This document shows, piece by piece, positions 9,656-22,591 of a stretch of 64,000 bases of DNA; position 1 is the first letter of the stretch, and the number at the start of each line of letters is the position of its first letter. Position numbers and translations under genes: made by a program. This DNA comes from Neostapfia colusana (lineage: Eukaryota; Streptophyta; Magnoliopsida; Poales; Poaceae): NCBI GenBank assembly GCA_030760725.1, contig JASWHV010000001.1, positions 74,297,683 to 74,361,682 of the forward strand, in the 5' to 3' direction. Below the pieces are notes generated by a model that saw only the letters and a program-made list of their open reading frames with translations, was not told where the DNA came from and made no database searches.

Positions 9656-12600
9656 ATGGCCGGAAGAGGAAAAGGACGTGCTGCCAACCCCGCCAACAAC
9701 AACGATGAGGCATGCAACCCTCATCTTTCTGGAGGCCAGGACAGGGGTGGTCGCCGTGAAGAAGTTGATCCTCTCCACCAAATGCTGGAGAATCAAAATC
9801 AGCTCATCCAGAACTTCACTCAAGTGGTGGCCAACTTGCATCAAGTTCCACCTCCACAAGTTGCACCACGCCAACCAAGGTTGAGTGAGTTTCTAGGAAC
9901 TCAACCTCCAAAGTTTGCAAGTGCTGCTGAACCTCTGGAGGAAGATGATTGACTGAAGACCATTGAAAGCAAGATGAGGATCATACAGTGCCAAAGGTAT
10001 GAGAGGGTGCTGTTTGCCTCACATCAATTGCATGGACCTGCTGCTGATTGGTGGACCGCCTACGTGGCCGCCCATCATGACCCTGAGAACATCACTTGGG
10101 AAGAGTTCAAGCGTAGCTTCCGCAACCATTACATCCCAAGAGGTGAACTCAAAAACAAGAGGAAGGAGTTTTTGGGACTGCAGCAGGGAAACATGACGGT
10201 GAGGGAATACCTCACTAAATTTACTCAACTATCCCGTTATGCCCCACGGGACATAGAGACTGACGAGCAGAAACAGGATTGTTTCGTGGAGGGACTTACC
10301 GCAGAAATGCAGTGTGCAATGTCCTCAAATGAGTATGAAAGCTTCCAAAAGATGGTGGACAGAGCGTTTGTGGTGGAAAGGAAACTAAAGGCCTTGGAAA
10401 ATGAGAATAAGAGGAAGGCCGGTTGGTCACATCAAGCCTCGGGAAGCAACACTCGCCCCCGTATGATGCAGCAACCTACGGGGCCGACGAGCCGTGCTGC
10501 GTACTCAGCACCAAGGGGGTACAACCCGAACTACAGGCCTCCGGCAGCACCAGCACAGCCACCACGTCAGTTTGTACCGCAGCCTCGCCCTGCATATCCA
10601 CCTCGACCAGCAGTGCAAGGACCCCCGAACCAACCCCAAGATAACAGAGGCCAAGTACCTAAGGTTGGGGTGCAATGTTTTAGCTGTGGTGAAGTGGGGC
10701 ACTATGCCCATAAGTGCCCAAAGAAGAAGCCCGTGCAGCCACAACAGCAGAATGTAATGAGAGGACGGGTGAACCACATCACTATGGAGGAAGCACAAGA
10801 TGCACCCGACGTGGTAGTTGGTAAGTTTCCTGCCAATTTACACCTTGCAACCCTGCTGTTTGATTCTGGTGCCACCCACTCATTTATTGCTCAAGGGTTT
10901 GTTAAGAAGTATGACCTAGCAACAACACAAATGAACCATATGCTAGCCGTAAACTCTCCAGGTGGAGAAATAAGGACAAGACAAGTGTGTCCCAAGGTGA
11001 ATCTAGACATCAATGGGGTAGTGTTTACTGCTAACCTCATAGTGATAGATTCCCAAGGGATCGATATTATTTTGGGCATGGATTGGTTGACCAAACATAA
11101 GGGAATCATTCATTGTTCGACCAGGATGGTGAAACTAACTCACCCTAGTGGCACAAGAGTAAAGTTCGTAACAATACACGAGCCTAGGAGGGACATTAAA
11201 TTAAATCAGGTTGAGGTGAAAGTGGAGGAGATCATGATTATCCGGGAATATCCAGATGTTTTTCCGGAAGAATTGCCATGTATGCCTCCCGATCGTGAAG
11301 TGGAATTTGCAATTGAGCTAGTGCCTGGAACAGCCCTGATATACAAGAGACCTTATCGGATGGACTCCAAGCAGCTAGAAGAACTCAAGGATCATTTGAG
11401 AGAATTGACGGGGAAGGGGTATATTCGCCCTAGTTCCTCACCATGGGGAGCTCCGGTGATATTTGTGCCCAAGAAAGACGGAACCCAAAGGTTATGCGTG
11501 GATTACCGTGCTTTGAATGAGGTAACCATCAAGAACAAGTACCCATTACCCCGCATTGAAGACTTGTTTGATCAGTTGAGGGGAGCTTGTGTGTTCTCGA
11601 AAATTGATCTCAGGTTGGGATACCACCAACTCAAGATAAGGCAAACTGATATTCCCAAGACAGCTTTTGTATCTCGGTACGGACTGTATGAATACACCGT
11701 CATGCCTTTCGGGCTAACTAACGCCCCGGCATACTTCATGTATCTCATGAACAAGGTATTCATGGAATATCTGGACAAATTTGTGGTGGTTTTCATAGAT
11801 GACATTCTCGTCTTCCCAAAGATGAAGAAGAACATGAGAAACATCTAAGGTTGGTGTTGCAGAGGCTAAGAGAACACCAACTATATGCCAAGTTGAGCAA
11901 GTGTGAGTTTTGGCTGAAGAGAGTTCCCTTCTTAGGACATATAATCTCGGAGGGAGGAATCTCCGTGGATCCTGCCAAAATCGAGGATATGCAGAAGTGG
12001 AAGACCCGTGAAAATGTCGGGGAAGTTCGAAGCTTCTTGGGATTGGCTGGATACTATCGACGGTTTATTGAGGGATTCTCCAAGATCTCGAGACCTCTCA
12101 CCAAACTGTTGGAGAAGGGAATCACATTCACATGGACGCCACAGTGCGAGACGAGTTTTCAGGAGCTAAAGAAAAGATTGACAACAGCCCCAGTGTTGGT
12201 TATGCCAGATATGCAGAAGAATTTCACGGTGTACTGCGATGCCTTTGGAAACGGGTTGGGATGTGTTCTTATGCAAGAAGGGCATGTCGTGGCATATGCA
12301 TCCCGGCAGCTTCGGAAGCACGAGAAGAACTAACCTACACATGACCTAGAACTAGCCGCAGTGGTACACGCGTTGAAAATTTGGCGGCACTATTTGATGG
12401 GGAAGAGGACCGAGATATATACGGATCATAAGAGTTCGAAGTACATTTTCACACAGCCAGATCTCAACCTCCGACAAAGGAGATGGTTAGAGCTAATCAA
12501 TGACTTTGATGTGGGCATCAACTATCATCCTGGGAAGGCAAATGTCGTGGCCGATGCTTTAAGTCGGAAAGTGCAAGTCAATGAGTTGAGTTTAAAAGAC

Positions 12601-14118
12601 ATGCCTGCAGAATTGAAGGATGAGGTTATAAGGCTCAATCTATGCCTGGTAAATAGTGGTGAAGCCATCGCCATGGAAGTGGACTCCACACTAGAGCGAG
12701 ACATACGCGAGGGTAAAAAGAATGATGAGAAGATACAAGAGATCAGACAACTCATCAAGGAAAATAAAGCTCCGGGTTTCAGAGAGGATGAACAAGGTAC
12801 GGTGTGGCACGGGAATAGGATCTGTGTGCCTGAAGTAAAGGAGATCCGTGAATCGATTTTGAAGGAGGCTCACGATTCCGACTATTCCATCCATCCTGGG
12901 AGTACGAAGATGTACCAGGACCTCAAGAGCAGGTATTGGTGGTATGGTATGAAGCGAGATGTCGCGGAACATGTTGCCCTATGTGACACATGTCAGTTGG
13001 TGAAAGCAGAACATCAACGACCCGCGGGATTATTGCAACCACTCAAAGTGCCTGAATGGAAATGGGAAGAAATCAGCATGGATTTCATCGTGGGATTGCC
13101 TAGGACCCAATCAGGATATGATTCGATATGGGTCATCATTGATAGGCTAACAAAGGTAGCTCACTTCATCCCCGTGAAGGAAAGCTACAGCGGATCCAAA
13201 TTGGCAGAGTTGTACATGTCAAGGATCGTGTGTTACCATGGATTGCCAAAGAAGATTGTGTCAGATCGAGGAACACAGTTCACCTCAAGGTTCTGGTAGA
13301 AGTTGCATGAAACCATGGGAACCCATCTGAATTTCAGCTCTGCCTATCATCCCCAAACCGACGGGCAGACAGAGAGAACCAATCAGATCCTTGAAGATAT
13401 GCTGAGGGCATGTGCACTAAAAAACAATCGGAGTTGGGACAAGAACTTACCGTATGCGGAGTTTTCCTATAACAATAGCTATCAAGCTAGTATGAAGATG
13501 TCACCGTTTGAAGCTTTGTACGGGAGGAAGTGCAGAACTCCCCTATTTTGGAACCAAACAGGGGAAAGTAAAGTGTTTGGTCCAGAAGTACTACAAGAAG
13601 CCGAGGCGAAGGTGAGGGAAATTCGCAATAACTTGAGGATAGCACAGACACGCCAAAATAGCTATGCCGATGTACGAAGAAGAGAGCTCGTTTTCAACGT
13701 GGGAGACTATGTCTATCTCAAGGTGTCCCCTATCAGTGGACTTCGTCGGTTCGAGGTGAAAGGGAAGTTGTCACCTCGATACATCGGACCCTTTCAAGTT
13801 TTGGAGAGGAAAGGCGAAGTGGCGTATCAACTAGAATTACCGGCTCGTCTATCGGATGTGCACGATGTATTCCATGTGTCACAACTCAAGAAATGCCTGA
13901 GGACGCCTGAGGAGGTGTTACCCATGAATGAAGTGAACGCAGCTGAGGATTTGTCTTATGCCGAGCAACCATACAAGATTTTGGAGACAATGGAACGCCT
14001 CACCAGAAATAAAAGAATCCGGATGTGCAAGGTGCAGTGGAAGCATCACTCAGAAGAGGAAGCCACCTGGGAGCGGGAAGATGAGCTCAAGGCACAATTT
14101 CCGGAATTGTTTTCTTAG
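9656..14118 (+). pseudogene. Element B gag-pol polyprotein, four lesions
   Basis: Starts MAGRGKGRAA directly after an acceptor-like CTGCCAG. The capsid domain is followed by the knuckle CFSCGEVGHYAHKC (near 10675), protease LFDSGATHSFI (near 10855), and RT with IRPSSSPWG and FIDDIL (near 11790). RNase H (CDAFG, YTDHK), integrase HHCC (CDTCQLVK near 12985), the DDE core with SDRG and QTER, and a chromodomain-like C-terminus ending ELFS follow. Lesions are TGA 9950-9952 (was Trp), a 1-bp deletion near 11814 just after the RT active site, TAA 12331-12333 and TAG 13297-13299 (was Gln). RT also has DLRLG for DLRSG. F supplies the nearly intact relative used to place these breaks. Confidence 0.95.
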
Positions 14119-14125
14119 AACCACC

Positions 14126-14163
14126 AATCTCGAGGACGAGATTTCTTTTAAGGGGGGTAGAGC
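14126..14163 (+). other. Element B hairpin and polypurine tract
   Basis: AATCTCG-AGGA-CGAGATT (14126-14143) starts just after the gag-pol stop; the purine tract TTTAAGGGGGGTAG then leads into the 3' LTR. It is the usual site of plus-strand priming. Confidence 0.85.
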
Positions 14164-17100
14164 TGTAACACCCCAAAATTTTGATTCAAAACCCTAAATC
14201 ATGTTAAGAGGGGGATTTAAAAATTTTTGGACGTGTTGCATGTTTTGCAAAAATTCAAATTCAAACTGGAATTCAAATTAAACTCAAATCAGAAAAGAAA
14301 TAGAAAAAGAAAAAGAGAAAACAGAAAGAAACCGGCCAGTGGGCCGAAACCCACCAGCCGGCCCAGCCAGCGCCCGCGCCAGCCCGCAGCCGCGCGCGCT
14401 GCTGCCTCACACTGATAGGTGGGGCCCACCCGATCGTCGTCTACCTCGCGCCAGCGCCGGACTCCCTCGCGCCCGAATCAAAACCGATCGGGATTTCTGC
14501 GTATCCCCGCTGAATTCTGTTCGTAGGCGACGCGGACATGATCTAAACCACCCCGCCGCCTTCCCCCGTCTATAAAAACCCCGGCCTCGTTCTGTTTTTC
14601 CCACGCGATCGCCGATTTTTCCTCCGGTGAGAACCGAGACTTCTCCGGCGAATTCTGGCTGATCTAAGTTCGGAAATTCCGATCTAACTCGCTGGTCTTG
14701 ATCCACCGCCTCCGGGGAACCTTGCAGGTGCAGAAAACTCGGTGACTTGCGGTGTAAACCCAGCGCCGACGAGCTTCTCCGTGGTTTCGCCTCGGACCTC
14801 GTCGCCGATCACTTTCCAGGACCTCCGAGCTCAAGAAAACCCCCGAGGTGAGATCCCCGACCTCCCCTCTACCGATCTATACCATAAAATCACAGTTCTA
14901 GGAAGAATTCCCGAAGATCCGAAAGTTTCCGGCGAGATTGCCGCTTCCCGCCGCCGTGCGCCGCCGGCAGCGCCGCCCTCGCTCGATCAGAGCGACGTGG
15001 CCGCTTGTGCGCCGTTTATTTTAAATCGCACGATAGGGTTTAAATCCCCGCGTACCGGTTCGATGTTATAATCTCGGCCGTCGGTTTAAAATCGGACGGT
15101 CCATGTCAGCCCCGCGTTATAAAGACTGGAAATCTTACGTGCTACCCCCTGGGGTTCTCGGGAAATAAGAGCTAGCCCCGGAAACTTCTGATCTAGCCCC
15201 TGGAACTCCAGAAAATCATGTAAATTCATTTAAAAGTCAGTTTTGGCCCCTGGACTTAATGAACATTAGGAAAAACACCTATGATAAGTGTAGCTACACC
15301 CCTGGAAATTCTGAAAATAATATTATAGACCCTGTAATGGGGTGAGTTTATCTTTTTAGCCCTGTTTAGTAATTAACTTAGGAAATTGAATATGTGGCTA
15401 GTGTTTAAAAATTAAAAAGTGGGACAAACATATTGTCAAAATTTAATTAAAGACTTTCTCAGTGTTTCGGAAACTTTGGAGTGAAATAAAAACATATTTT
15501 GGGCTGAATTGAATCTGTTTAATTTATTATTCACATTTAGGGACACATTTTTAAGTAAAGAATAGTTATAGGAAATAGGAAAAATAATTGTGAAATAGAT
15601 TACATCAGAGGCAAAGGTCAAAATATGTTATTAAATTATTTAGGACCAGAACCTATTCTGTTTAGATGATGTGTCTTACTATTTTCATAATAAAGTACAC
15701 ATTTATGCATAGGAAAATAAATCTGAAAATATAGCAACTAGTAAATGATAAATGGAGTTTCTAAAATCCAAAGAATTCAGTTTAGGGTTGGTAGAAATTC
15801 TGAAGACACATATGGAGAAGAGAAATACCCTTCATGCACACTTGGTAGCTAAAAGGTGTATCAATTGAATATAAGGAATTTATTTAAATTGGAAACTCAT
15901 ATATTATATACAAACATAAATATGAATACAAAAGTAGAAATCATATGCACATGTTTAAAAGTGCATGGAAGCCAAAATCAACACACATAGAGTAACCACA
16001 ACACATAGAAATGAGAATGACTTTCATAAATATGAATGTGTGGTTTGTATGAAATGGAAGAGTGAACCATGTCTTATGGATTGTTGTTTTTCTTTTGCTA
16101 TGTGTTATGGTATGATGTAGAACCTGCTCAAGAGAAAGTTATTCCTTTCCAAGATCAGGACTACCTATTTCAAGAGCAGCAGGAAGGAGGCAAGTGTCCT
16201 TGACCACTTTGATCCTATGCTCGGATGTGTAGATAGAATTATTTGCATTGTCAAATGAAATATGAAACCCATGCTAGGAAGTTTCCCTAGAATTGCATTA
16301 CCTTGTTTCCTTGTAGCTTGGGTTGGGATTTATTTTATCATGTCATTTATTATTATGCATATGCTTAGCCATGCTTAGAATGGGATAATTGGGATATGAG
16401 ATCATCAGTTTATTTTACCATACTCTTGAATGAGGTATTGTGAGTTATGTAGAGGTAGGGATCAAGGCAAGTTGGATGTTTTGGTTGTGTGCTGGGTGCA
16501 CGAGACTCGGGTTTGTGTTTAGTACTTGCCTGGATCCTAAGGACCGGTTCATGGAGCATGTAACCTGGCTTTACCATGCCAACCACGTGCTGAGATGGGG
16601 CAGCTTGGCCAATTAATTAGGTGTATCCCCGGCGTAGTATGGGTGTGTTGGATGGTGCGGGGAATAGGTGTCAGCTGGACTACCATATGAACCGCAAGGC
16701 TCAAGAGGGGGCCACTGCAGCGGGGTTGGAGCCTCTTGTATGCTGTTAGGGGTGAAACCTCAGTGGGCCCACGCTCGTCGGGAATCCCTTTGTAAAGGCT
16801 TCGTAGTGATATCCTGGCTACACACCTGGGAAGTGTGAATGTGGTTCGTAACCACTGGCATAATGGAGGTTCTTTTAGTCCACCCGGCAACGGGGGATGA
16901 AATCACTACATGTGGGTACAGTGGTGCAAACTCTGCAGAGTCAAAACTGTCATGACAGCCGTGCTCACGGTCAAGAGCGGCTTGGACTTATTCATGATTA
17001 GAGGATTGATGGTTTTGGAAGTTGTGGATGTTAAGCGGGGAGCTTAACATTGGAAATGATGTTATGGTTATTGGTTATGATGATGGGTTGGGAGATTGGG

Positions 17101-17593
17101 ACCATTTCGCCTGTGTAGTAATGTAGGTGCTTAATAAGCTAAGGTGATAGGTATTAATTGCGTAGTGCTTTAACCATGAGTTCAACCTCTCCTTGTTCTA
17201 GCCATGCATGATATAATTTTCCCACACTTGCTGAGTACCGTTGGTACTCAACCTTGCATATTTTGTTGGTTTATATTGCTGCTCAGGTCAAGATAATGAG
17301 GTGGTGTATAATGACCAAGACTTTGGACCCGAAGAAGGTTTCTAGGTTCATGGAGACCCCCGGGCAATGCCTGTGATGGAGCCCTCAAGAATAATATTCC
17401 GCTGCTAGTTTATTTACTTGTGATGAACGTATTATTATCCATTGAGACATTTGCGATGTAAGACTTATTTATATTCGACACCTGGCTTGTAATAAATGAT
17501 GCTTCACTATTTGTCATCACATGTATGAGAAAATGATCCTGGCATACATGTGATATTCACTTGGTTGTTTCTTCGGAAAAACCGGGTGTGACA
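14164..17593 (+). repeat. Element B 3' LTR
   Basis: Starts TGTAACACC and ends TGTGACA; 3,430 bp, the same length as the 5' copy. It repeats the TATA, donor-like site, triple palindrome and dyad; the dyad has one mismatch here (17232-17250). No gene inside. Confidence 0.95.
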
Positions 17594-17598
17594 TGCGC
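17594..17598. repeat. Target-site duplication of element B, right copy (TGCGC)
   Basis: Matches 4923-4927 exactly and proves that the gag sequences on both sides were once contiguous. Confidence 0.95.
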
Positions 17599-18057
17599 TT
17601 TGAGAAAACCCATAGGAATGTGACGAGCATGGAATGCTTCACGAAATTCTGTCCATTCCACTTGATGGCCTTCCGGAACGATGGCGAGATAGGCGAACCA
17701 CCAATTACAGGTGGCTCCATGGAGCTGTTGAGCTGCAACTAATGTTTTCTGATACTCATCACACTCAAACACTCCAAACTTGGACTCCATAACCCGAAGC
17801 CACTGATCAGCTTCCACGGGTTCATTAGCTTCAGTGAAAATTGGCGGTTGAGTCGCCAAGAAGTCCAAATAGGCGTTCCGAGGTGGAACGACCTGTTGTG
17901 TACGTTGGAGTAAGCCCTGTTGTACCAAGGCTTGGAGTAGTATTGTGTTCTCTTGACTTGACTCGACCATCTGGGTCATGAGATCCGCCCATACCGTTGA
18001 TGGCGGTGCCCGTGGTGGAGTCGAGTCATCACCGTCTCGGCGAGAACTTTCAGCCCT
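17594..18057 (-). pseudogene. Element A gag, 5' portion
   Basis: Minus strand, N-terminal half of the capsid protein of element A. The frame contains MTQMVESSQENT (first Met at 17979), FLATQPPIF, EADQWLRVMESKF and ATCNWWFAYL, the standard plant Ty3/gypsy gag domain. It runs into the junction with B with the frame open. Upstream of 17979 the frame stays open to about 18057 with a Pro/Ser-rich segment resembling the N-terminus of element C gag, but no in-frame ATG is seen, so the true start is lost or further away. Confidence 0.85.
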
Positions 18058-18060
18058 ATT

Positions 18061-18708
18061 AATCAGGATTGCTATAAGAAATGTTGTGAGAGTGCTTAGT
18101 TTTAAGGTATAAGATGTTGTTTCATTTGGGAAATGTTCTTTTATGCATATCTCATTAATCTGAACAACTAATCAGCTATTGGTTTTATGCAAACCACATT
18201 ATTGCTTATTTGCTGTTAGAGTGCTTGATGCTTTGTTTTTAGTTTTTTTTTCTGTAAGATTGATGTTGGACTGCTTCTATGCAGACCCCATTAATTAGAA
18301 TAATGTAGATCCCATCATTACTAGTAGTAACGACTTGTCACGATCCATTGGTTCATATAGAATCCATGTCCTAGGTCTATCAAAAAGACACAACTTTTGT
18401 GAAAATGTAAAGGGGATACTTACAACCTTCATGAACAGCAGCACATCTTTTTTTTTTGAGGGGAACAGCAGCACATCTTATGTACAAAAAACGATCCCAC
18501 TACACCAAAGAAGAGAGGCCCGTCCACTGTATATCTCAACTACCCAACAGTTCTATCAAATACCATTGTTTGTGATATTTTATCTACTGGTTTTGTTTCT
18601 CACAAGAACGTGTGTTAACCCTAATCCTTCGAGACCTGAGAGGCCAGAAGCAAGATCATGCGAGAGGGGCGAGCTATCACCCAGCCCTGTAAAAAAAGCT
18701 TCCCTACA
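18061..18708. other. Unassigned AT-rich stretch, probably leader of element A
   Basis: About 650 bp between the gag start of A and element C. It would be the 5' leader of A if C inserted there, but no PBS or LTR of A is visible to prove this. It contains a small duplication scar (18433-18479). A 128-codon plus-strand ORF (18335-18721) has no recognisable motif and reads into element C; I do not call it a gene. Confidence 0.4.
18433..18479. repeat. 17-bp direct repeat around a short poly-T insert
   Basis: GAACAGCAGCACATCTT occurs at 18433-18449 and 18463-18479, with only 13 bases (T8 plus GAGGG) between. A target duplication with a poly-T/poly-A tail is what an extremely 5'-truncated LINE-type or SINE-type insertion on the minus strand would leave. 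Confidence 0.55.
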
Positions 18709-21700
18709 TGTAAGGGCCTAAATTTTTGGCACATATTCAAAGTGTTCATCACCACATACACACTTCATTTGAAGAAACTTGATGAATACATTTGAAGAGC
18801 AAGTAAACACCATCCACATGCTCATTAGAGAATAAACTCACAAGATGCAAATGTGACATTTCCCACATGCATCATATAAGGGCTGGGAATATGAAAAACC
18901 CTTACACCTTGCTAGGAATGTCCATGCCAAATTTCACCCAAATTCAAAACCTTTTTGAAGACCTTTTGGGTATAACTAGAAAGAGGGTGGTTTGAACTCA
19001 AATTCAAATTCAAACTATTTCCATCCCATGAATTCAAAAGTGGGAGGCATATTCTTACTCAGCACATTTTTGTGAGCTCAAACACCAATTTTTACTCCAT
19101 TTGGAGTTGATCTTGACATGAGCTAAGTTTAGCAAATTCAAACTTTATTTGAATTTCAAACTGCATATGTGATGAAGATACATTCAAACAATTCCACAAT
19201 TCGAATTCTATCCAATTGAAATGGCCAGAGGGTAGATAATTCAAATGACCAGGGTTATTTGGGTCTCTACTGTTTAGAGCAGTAGGGAAAATTCAATTTC
19301 AGAGGTTAAAACCGGAGTGGGACCCAGATGTCAGCCTCACCAGTGTTTTAACTGACTGAAGTCACCGCAGCTCGGTTCTTGCGCGTGACCGCACGAGCGC
19401 CACGGCGATTGCCGACCGCTGCCACCTCCTGGTCGCCGATCAGAGCCCGACGTCCCCAGCTATATATCTTCGAGCTGTCGCTGGCAGCAACCCGTTTTTA
19501 CGCCGCCTCAACGTTTCCAGTGCTGAGAAACCCGAGCTGATCGCCGCACAGCTCCACTGCATCACCTCGCCGTCGACCGGCCAACACAGTCCCTTCCACC
19601 GCGAACTGAGGCCACAAACGGCACCGCCGGTCCTTGCTCGACGTATTACATCCTTCAGCTGCTCGTGATCAGCTTCGGTTGAGCCTGTCCGAGCCGATCT
19701 TCCATCGCTCAGTCAACCCGAGAGCTCCTCCAACTCGACGCCCTCACCCGAGCAGCTCTAAGCTTCTCCAGCGCGACAAACGTGTCTCTGAGGTTAGCAT
19801 CAAAGTCTAGTAGCTCTCCCCGAACTCCCTAGGTCCCTCTTAGTGCTGGTTAACCGGAATTTCCATTTTATCACCGTATAGAGCACCGAGGACCAAAACT
19901 CAAAATTCATCTTAATCACTTGATCACTGGTAATCTTGGTCGAGCTGAAGCTAGGATAGCACCTCACAGTCACCTCAGCCAAATCTTACCGGCGATGATC
20001 GACCCAGTGAGCAGAACACCGGAGTTTGGCCACCGCCGGTGAAAACGGCTCGGGTCGCCGGTGAGGTCAACTTTCCCGGCGATCTCTGGCCAAGAGGAGG
20101 GCAGGGTTAGCTTCCCCGTGCCCCAGTGATGCTTTACGAACCATTGGTTGATCGGGTTCACCGCCGAGACGAGCTGGCACCATCGGACCCGAGCTCATCT
20201 TCCGCCTCCGCCGTCGCCGACTTGGTTTTCGGCGATGTCGAGGTCCGGGAGGTTGCCCGGCGCGTGCGCCGTGCTCCAAGGATCACGTAGGAAGAAACCG
20301 TGTCAAAAATAAGGCAGTAGCGGCCGAGAACAAACCGCGCCACCGTCGCTCGTCGCGCGCTCGGGCGCTGGCGGGAGGTAGACGAAGGCACTGTGCATGG
20401 GACCCACGTGCAGTGTTTTAAACATTTCCCGATTTTCAGTTTTAGTTCAAACTTCAAACCTAGATAACTTTGGCTAGGAAACTCCAAATCGAGTGAACCA
20501 AATTTTGTTTGATTCAGCTCTCTGAGTACTTTCCAACAAATCAAGTTTCACTTCATGAAAGTCTTTAGTTCTCCAGAATTAATTCTTCAAATTTTAAAAT
20601 GTTGGGAATTTTAATTGGAGAAACCCTTGGAGGAAAATTCTGAAATTTTGCTGAGATGTTCAACAAAATGTCTCTGAGCTACCATAAAACTTTCATATCC
20701 ATTTGAGCTCATTTGATTCACCTAATGTCGTAATTAATAAAACTGTTCCAGAGAAAATAGAAAATGTCCAGAAACATTTTCAGAATTTCTCTGAAATTGT
20801 TTAGCTCATATCTTTAGCTAGGAACCTTCAAATTAAGTGAGACCAACTGTATTAGAACCCTCTGAAAACCTAGTTTTCATAAAGTCGTGGCTTGCTCCAT
20901 GAAAATACCTAGAACACCCTAGGAGCTCCAATTAAGGTCAAGTACATAATTATTTGTGGAGAGCTCAAATGAGATTTTCTGCAAATGAAAGTTGGCCAAG
21001 TCCTTGTTTAGGTTGTAACCAAACCACAGTAAAAATTTCATAGTCCGTGGGTCTGTATAGTAAGACTTATAGTCTTCACAAGTTTAAATTTAATTCAAAT
21101 GCATTTAAATTGATACATATCAATGTTATCTCATGTAGTCGCTAAGGTTGAGGAGGAACCCAAAGTCTTAGACCTTGTCACTCTGGAAGAGCAGCTAGCC
21201 TACGACCAAGAGCAGCAAGGCAAGCTCCGATTTGCATTAAACTTTTTATAAATTTTTACTGTTTTGAGAACTTACTTTGAGCACCACTTACTTCTTGCAT
21301 TAGAGTCTTGTTTGAAACCCAAATGCATAGCCAAGAAAACCATGGGTTGGGATTAGGATTGAAAACCCCATTTAGCTACTGCAATGCTAAATAGTGTAGT
21401 ATTCGGTACAAGTCGAGTAGTTGGAACTACTCGCGAGGATAGGCTAGAGGCACTCGACTCGGGTAAAGATACCAAATAAAACACATGGCAAGAAAAATGA
21501 GACCGAGCGGGGAGTAAGGGCAGCAGGACTTTGGGGCCTGGGTGCTATAGCTCCGCTTGTGTCGGTTGAGGAGCGAGCCGTGTGCGGGCCTGTTGAACAA
21601 GCTAGAACAGTACCGAAGACCTACCGGCTATATGGGAACCGGGAAACCGATGTAACTCGGGTAGCTGGGTATTGAGGCATTGCCTGTCGTTCAGAGGGTA

Positions 21701-22579
21701 GGTTGAGAGCTCGAGGTGTAAATCGTCTGGTGGCACTGCGGATGCGCGCACCGAGACCTCTTGCTCAGGACGATAGGACCGGTTCAATATTTGACTGACG
21801 GGTGAAAGGTGGTTGCATACGACGTCCGTTATGGTTGCTGTAGGAAACATCGACGTCCCTCGCGGTCAGTGAATACCACTTGTTCACTGTACCATGACGT
21901 AGAAAGAACAGGCTAGATACATGTTAAAAGTTTGCTGATTTAAAAGTTATACCTTGCTTGTTAACGTCTTGTTGTAGTTTAGAGCTAATTAAAGTTCTTT
22001 TCAAACTTTGGGCAAAGTACATGAGAGAAATATGTTTCTTGTTTGATCGCGGCTCTCTCATGTGCCTTAACGTAAGGTTCTCCACAACCTGCGGCTAAAA
22101 CTTGAAAGTAAGGTTCCATTAATTAGGCGAGTCCTTTGCAACTTGTGTTTACCTCATTTACCCAATAGCCATTCATGTAGAAGTTTCATGGATAGGAGAG
22201 ATGGGTCAGTCTTACTGAGCCATCGTGCTCACTGCTTGTGTTTGAAGCTTTTGCAGGGGTCTATGAGGAAGGGACTGCCGAGGAGGAGATGGAACCAAAG
22301 GCGGGGAACCCCGTCGAGTGGGAGTCGTGCACGCCGCCGTGTTAGTGTGTGTGCGTGCTAGCGGCGACACGTTCACGAGCTGAACCTGAACTCGATGCGT
22401 AGTCGACGCCCGTGAGTGTAGACTGAACATATTTTGTTGTAAAAATGTTCGAAAACCTGTTTATGTAATAAAACTTTGCTTCTGCTTTATATCTTTGATG
22501 TGCGTTATCCGGTTCTATGCAACGCAGCACCGCTCAGCGTGATCCTGGCTCGACAAGGCCGTTTGGGGCCGCATCAGCA
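18709..22579 (+). repeat. Element C 5' LTR
   Basis: Starts TGTAAGGGCC, preceded by CTACA (candidate TSD); the same start recurs at 30839. It ends at about 22576-22579 just before TGGTATCAGAGC, giving about 3.87 kb. A TATATAT box is at 19461 and a GC-rich leader follows. A donor-like CTGAG|GTTAGC lies at 19792/19793, and the dyad CGAGTAGTT-GG-AACTACTCG at 21414-21433. The U5 resembles the reverse complement of the LTR of G. The LTR end is doubled by a tandem duplication (see 21592-24562). No gene is supported. Confidence 0.88.
19461..19467 (+). promoter_or_regulatory. TATA box of element C 5' LTR
   Basis: TATATAT in a GC-rich block, repeated at the same place in the 3' LTR (near 31597). It lies about 330 nt upstream of the donor-like site. 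Confidence 0.6.
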
Positions 22580-22591
22580 TGGTATCAGAGC
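22580..22591 (+). other. Element C primer-binding site, copy 1
   Basis: TGGTATCAGAGC, complementary to the 3' end of initiator tRNA-Met, placed right after the LTR end CATCAGCA. This copy fits the expected LTR length and is taken as the original. Confidence 0.85.

Larger units (their letters stand above)
4928..17593 (+). mobile_element. Element B: complete Tekay-like chromovirus, nested in element A
   Basis: A full-length LTR retrotransposon of 12,666 bp bounded by perfect 5-bp TSDs. Order: 5' LTR 4928-8357, mutated PBS, H3-tail-like aORF, gag-pol 9656-14118, PPT, 3' LTR 14164-17593. Both LTRs are 3,430 bp long and differ by eye at only about 1-2% of sites in their first 900 bp, so the insertion is fairly recent. 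It belongs to the same family as element F. The polyprotein has three stops and one 1-bp deletion, so it is not autonomous now. Confidence 0.95.

Noticed and set aside
18335..18721. 128-codon plus-strand ORF as a captured host gene fragment
   Set aside because: No recognisable motif, contains the poly-T scar, and runs across the boundary into element C.
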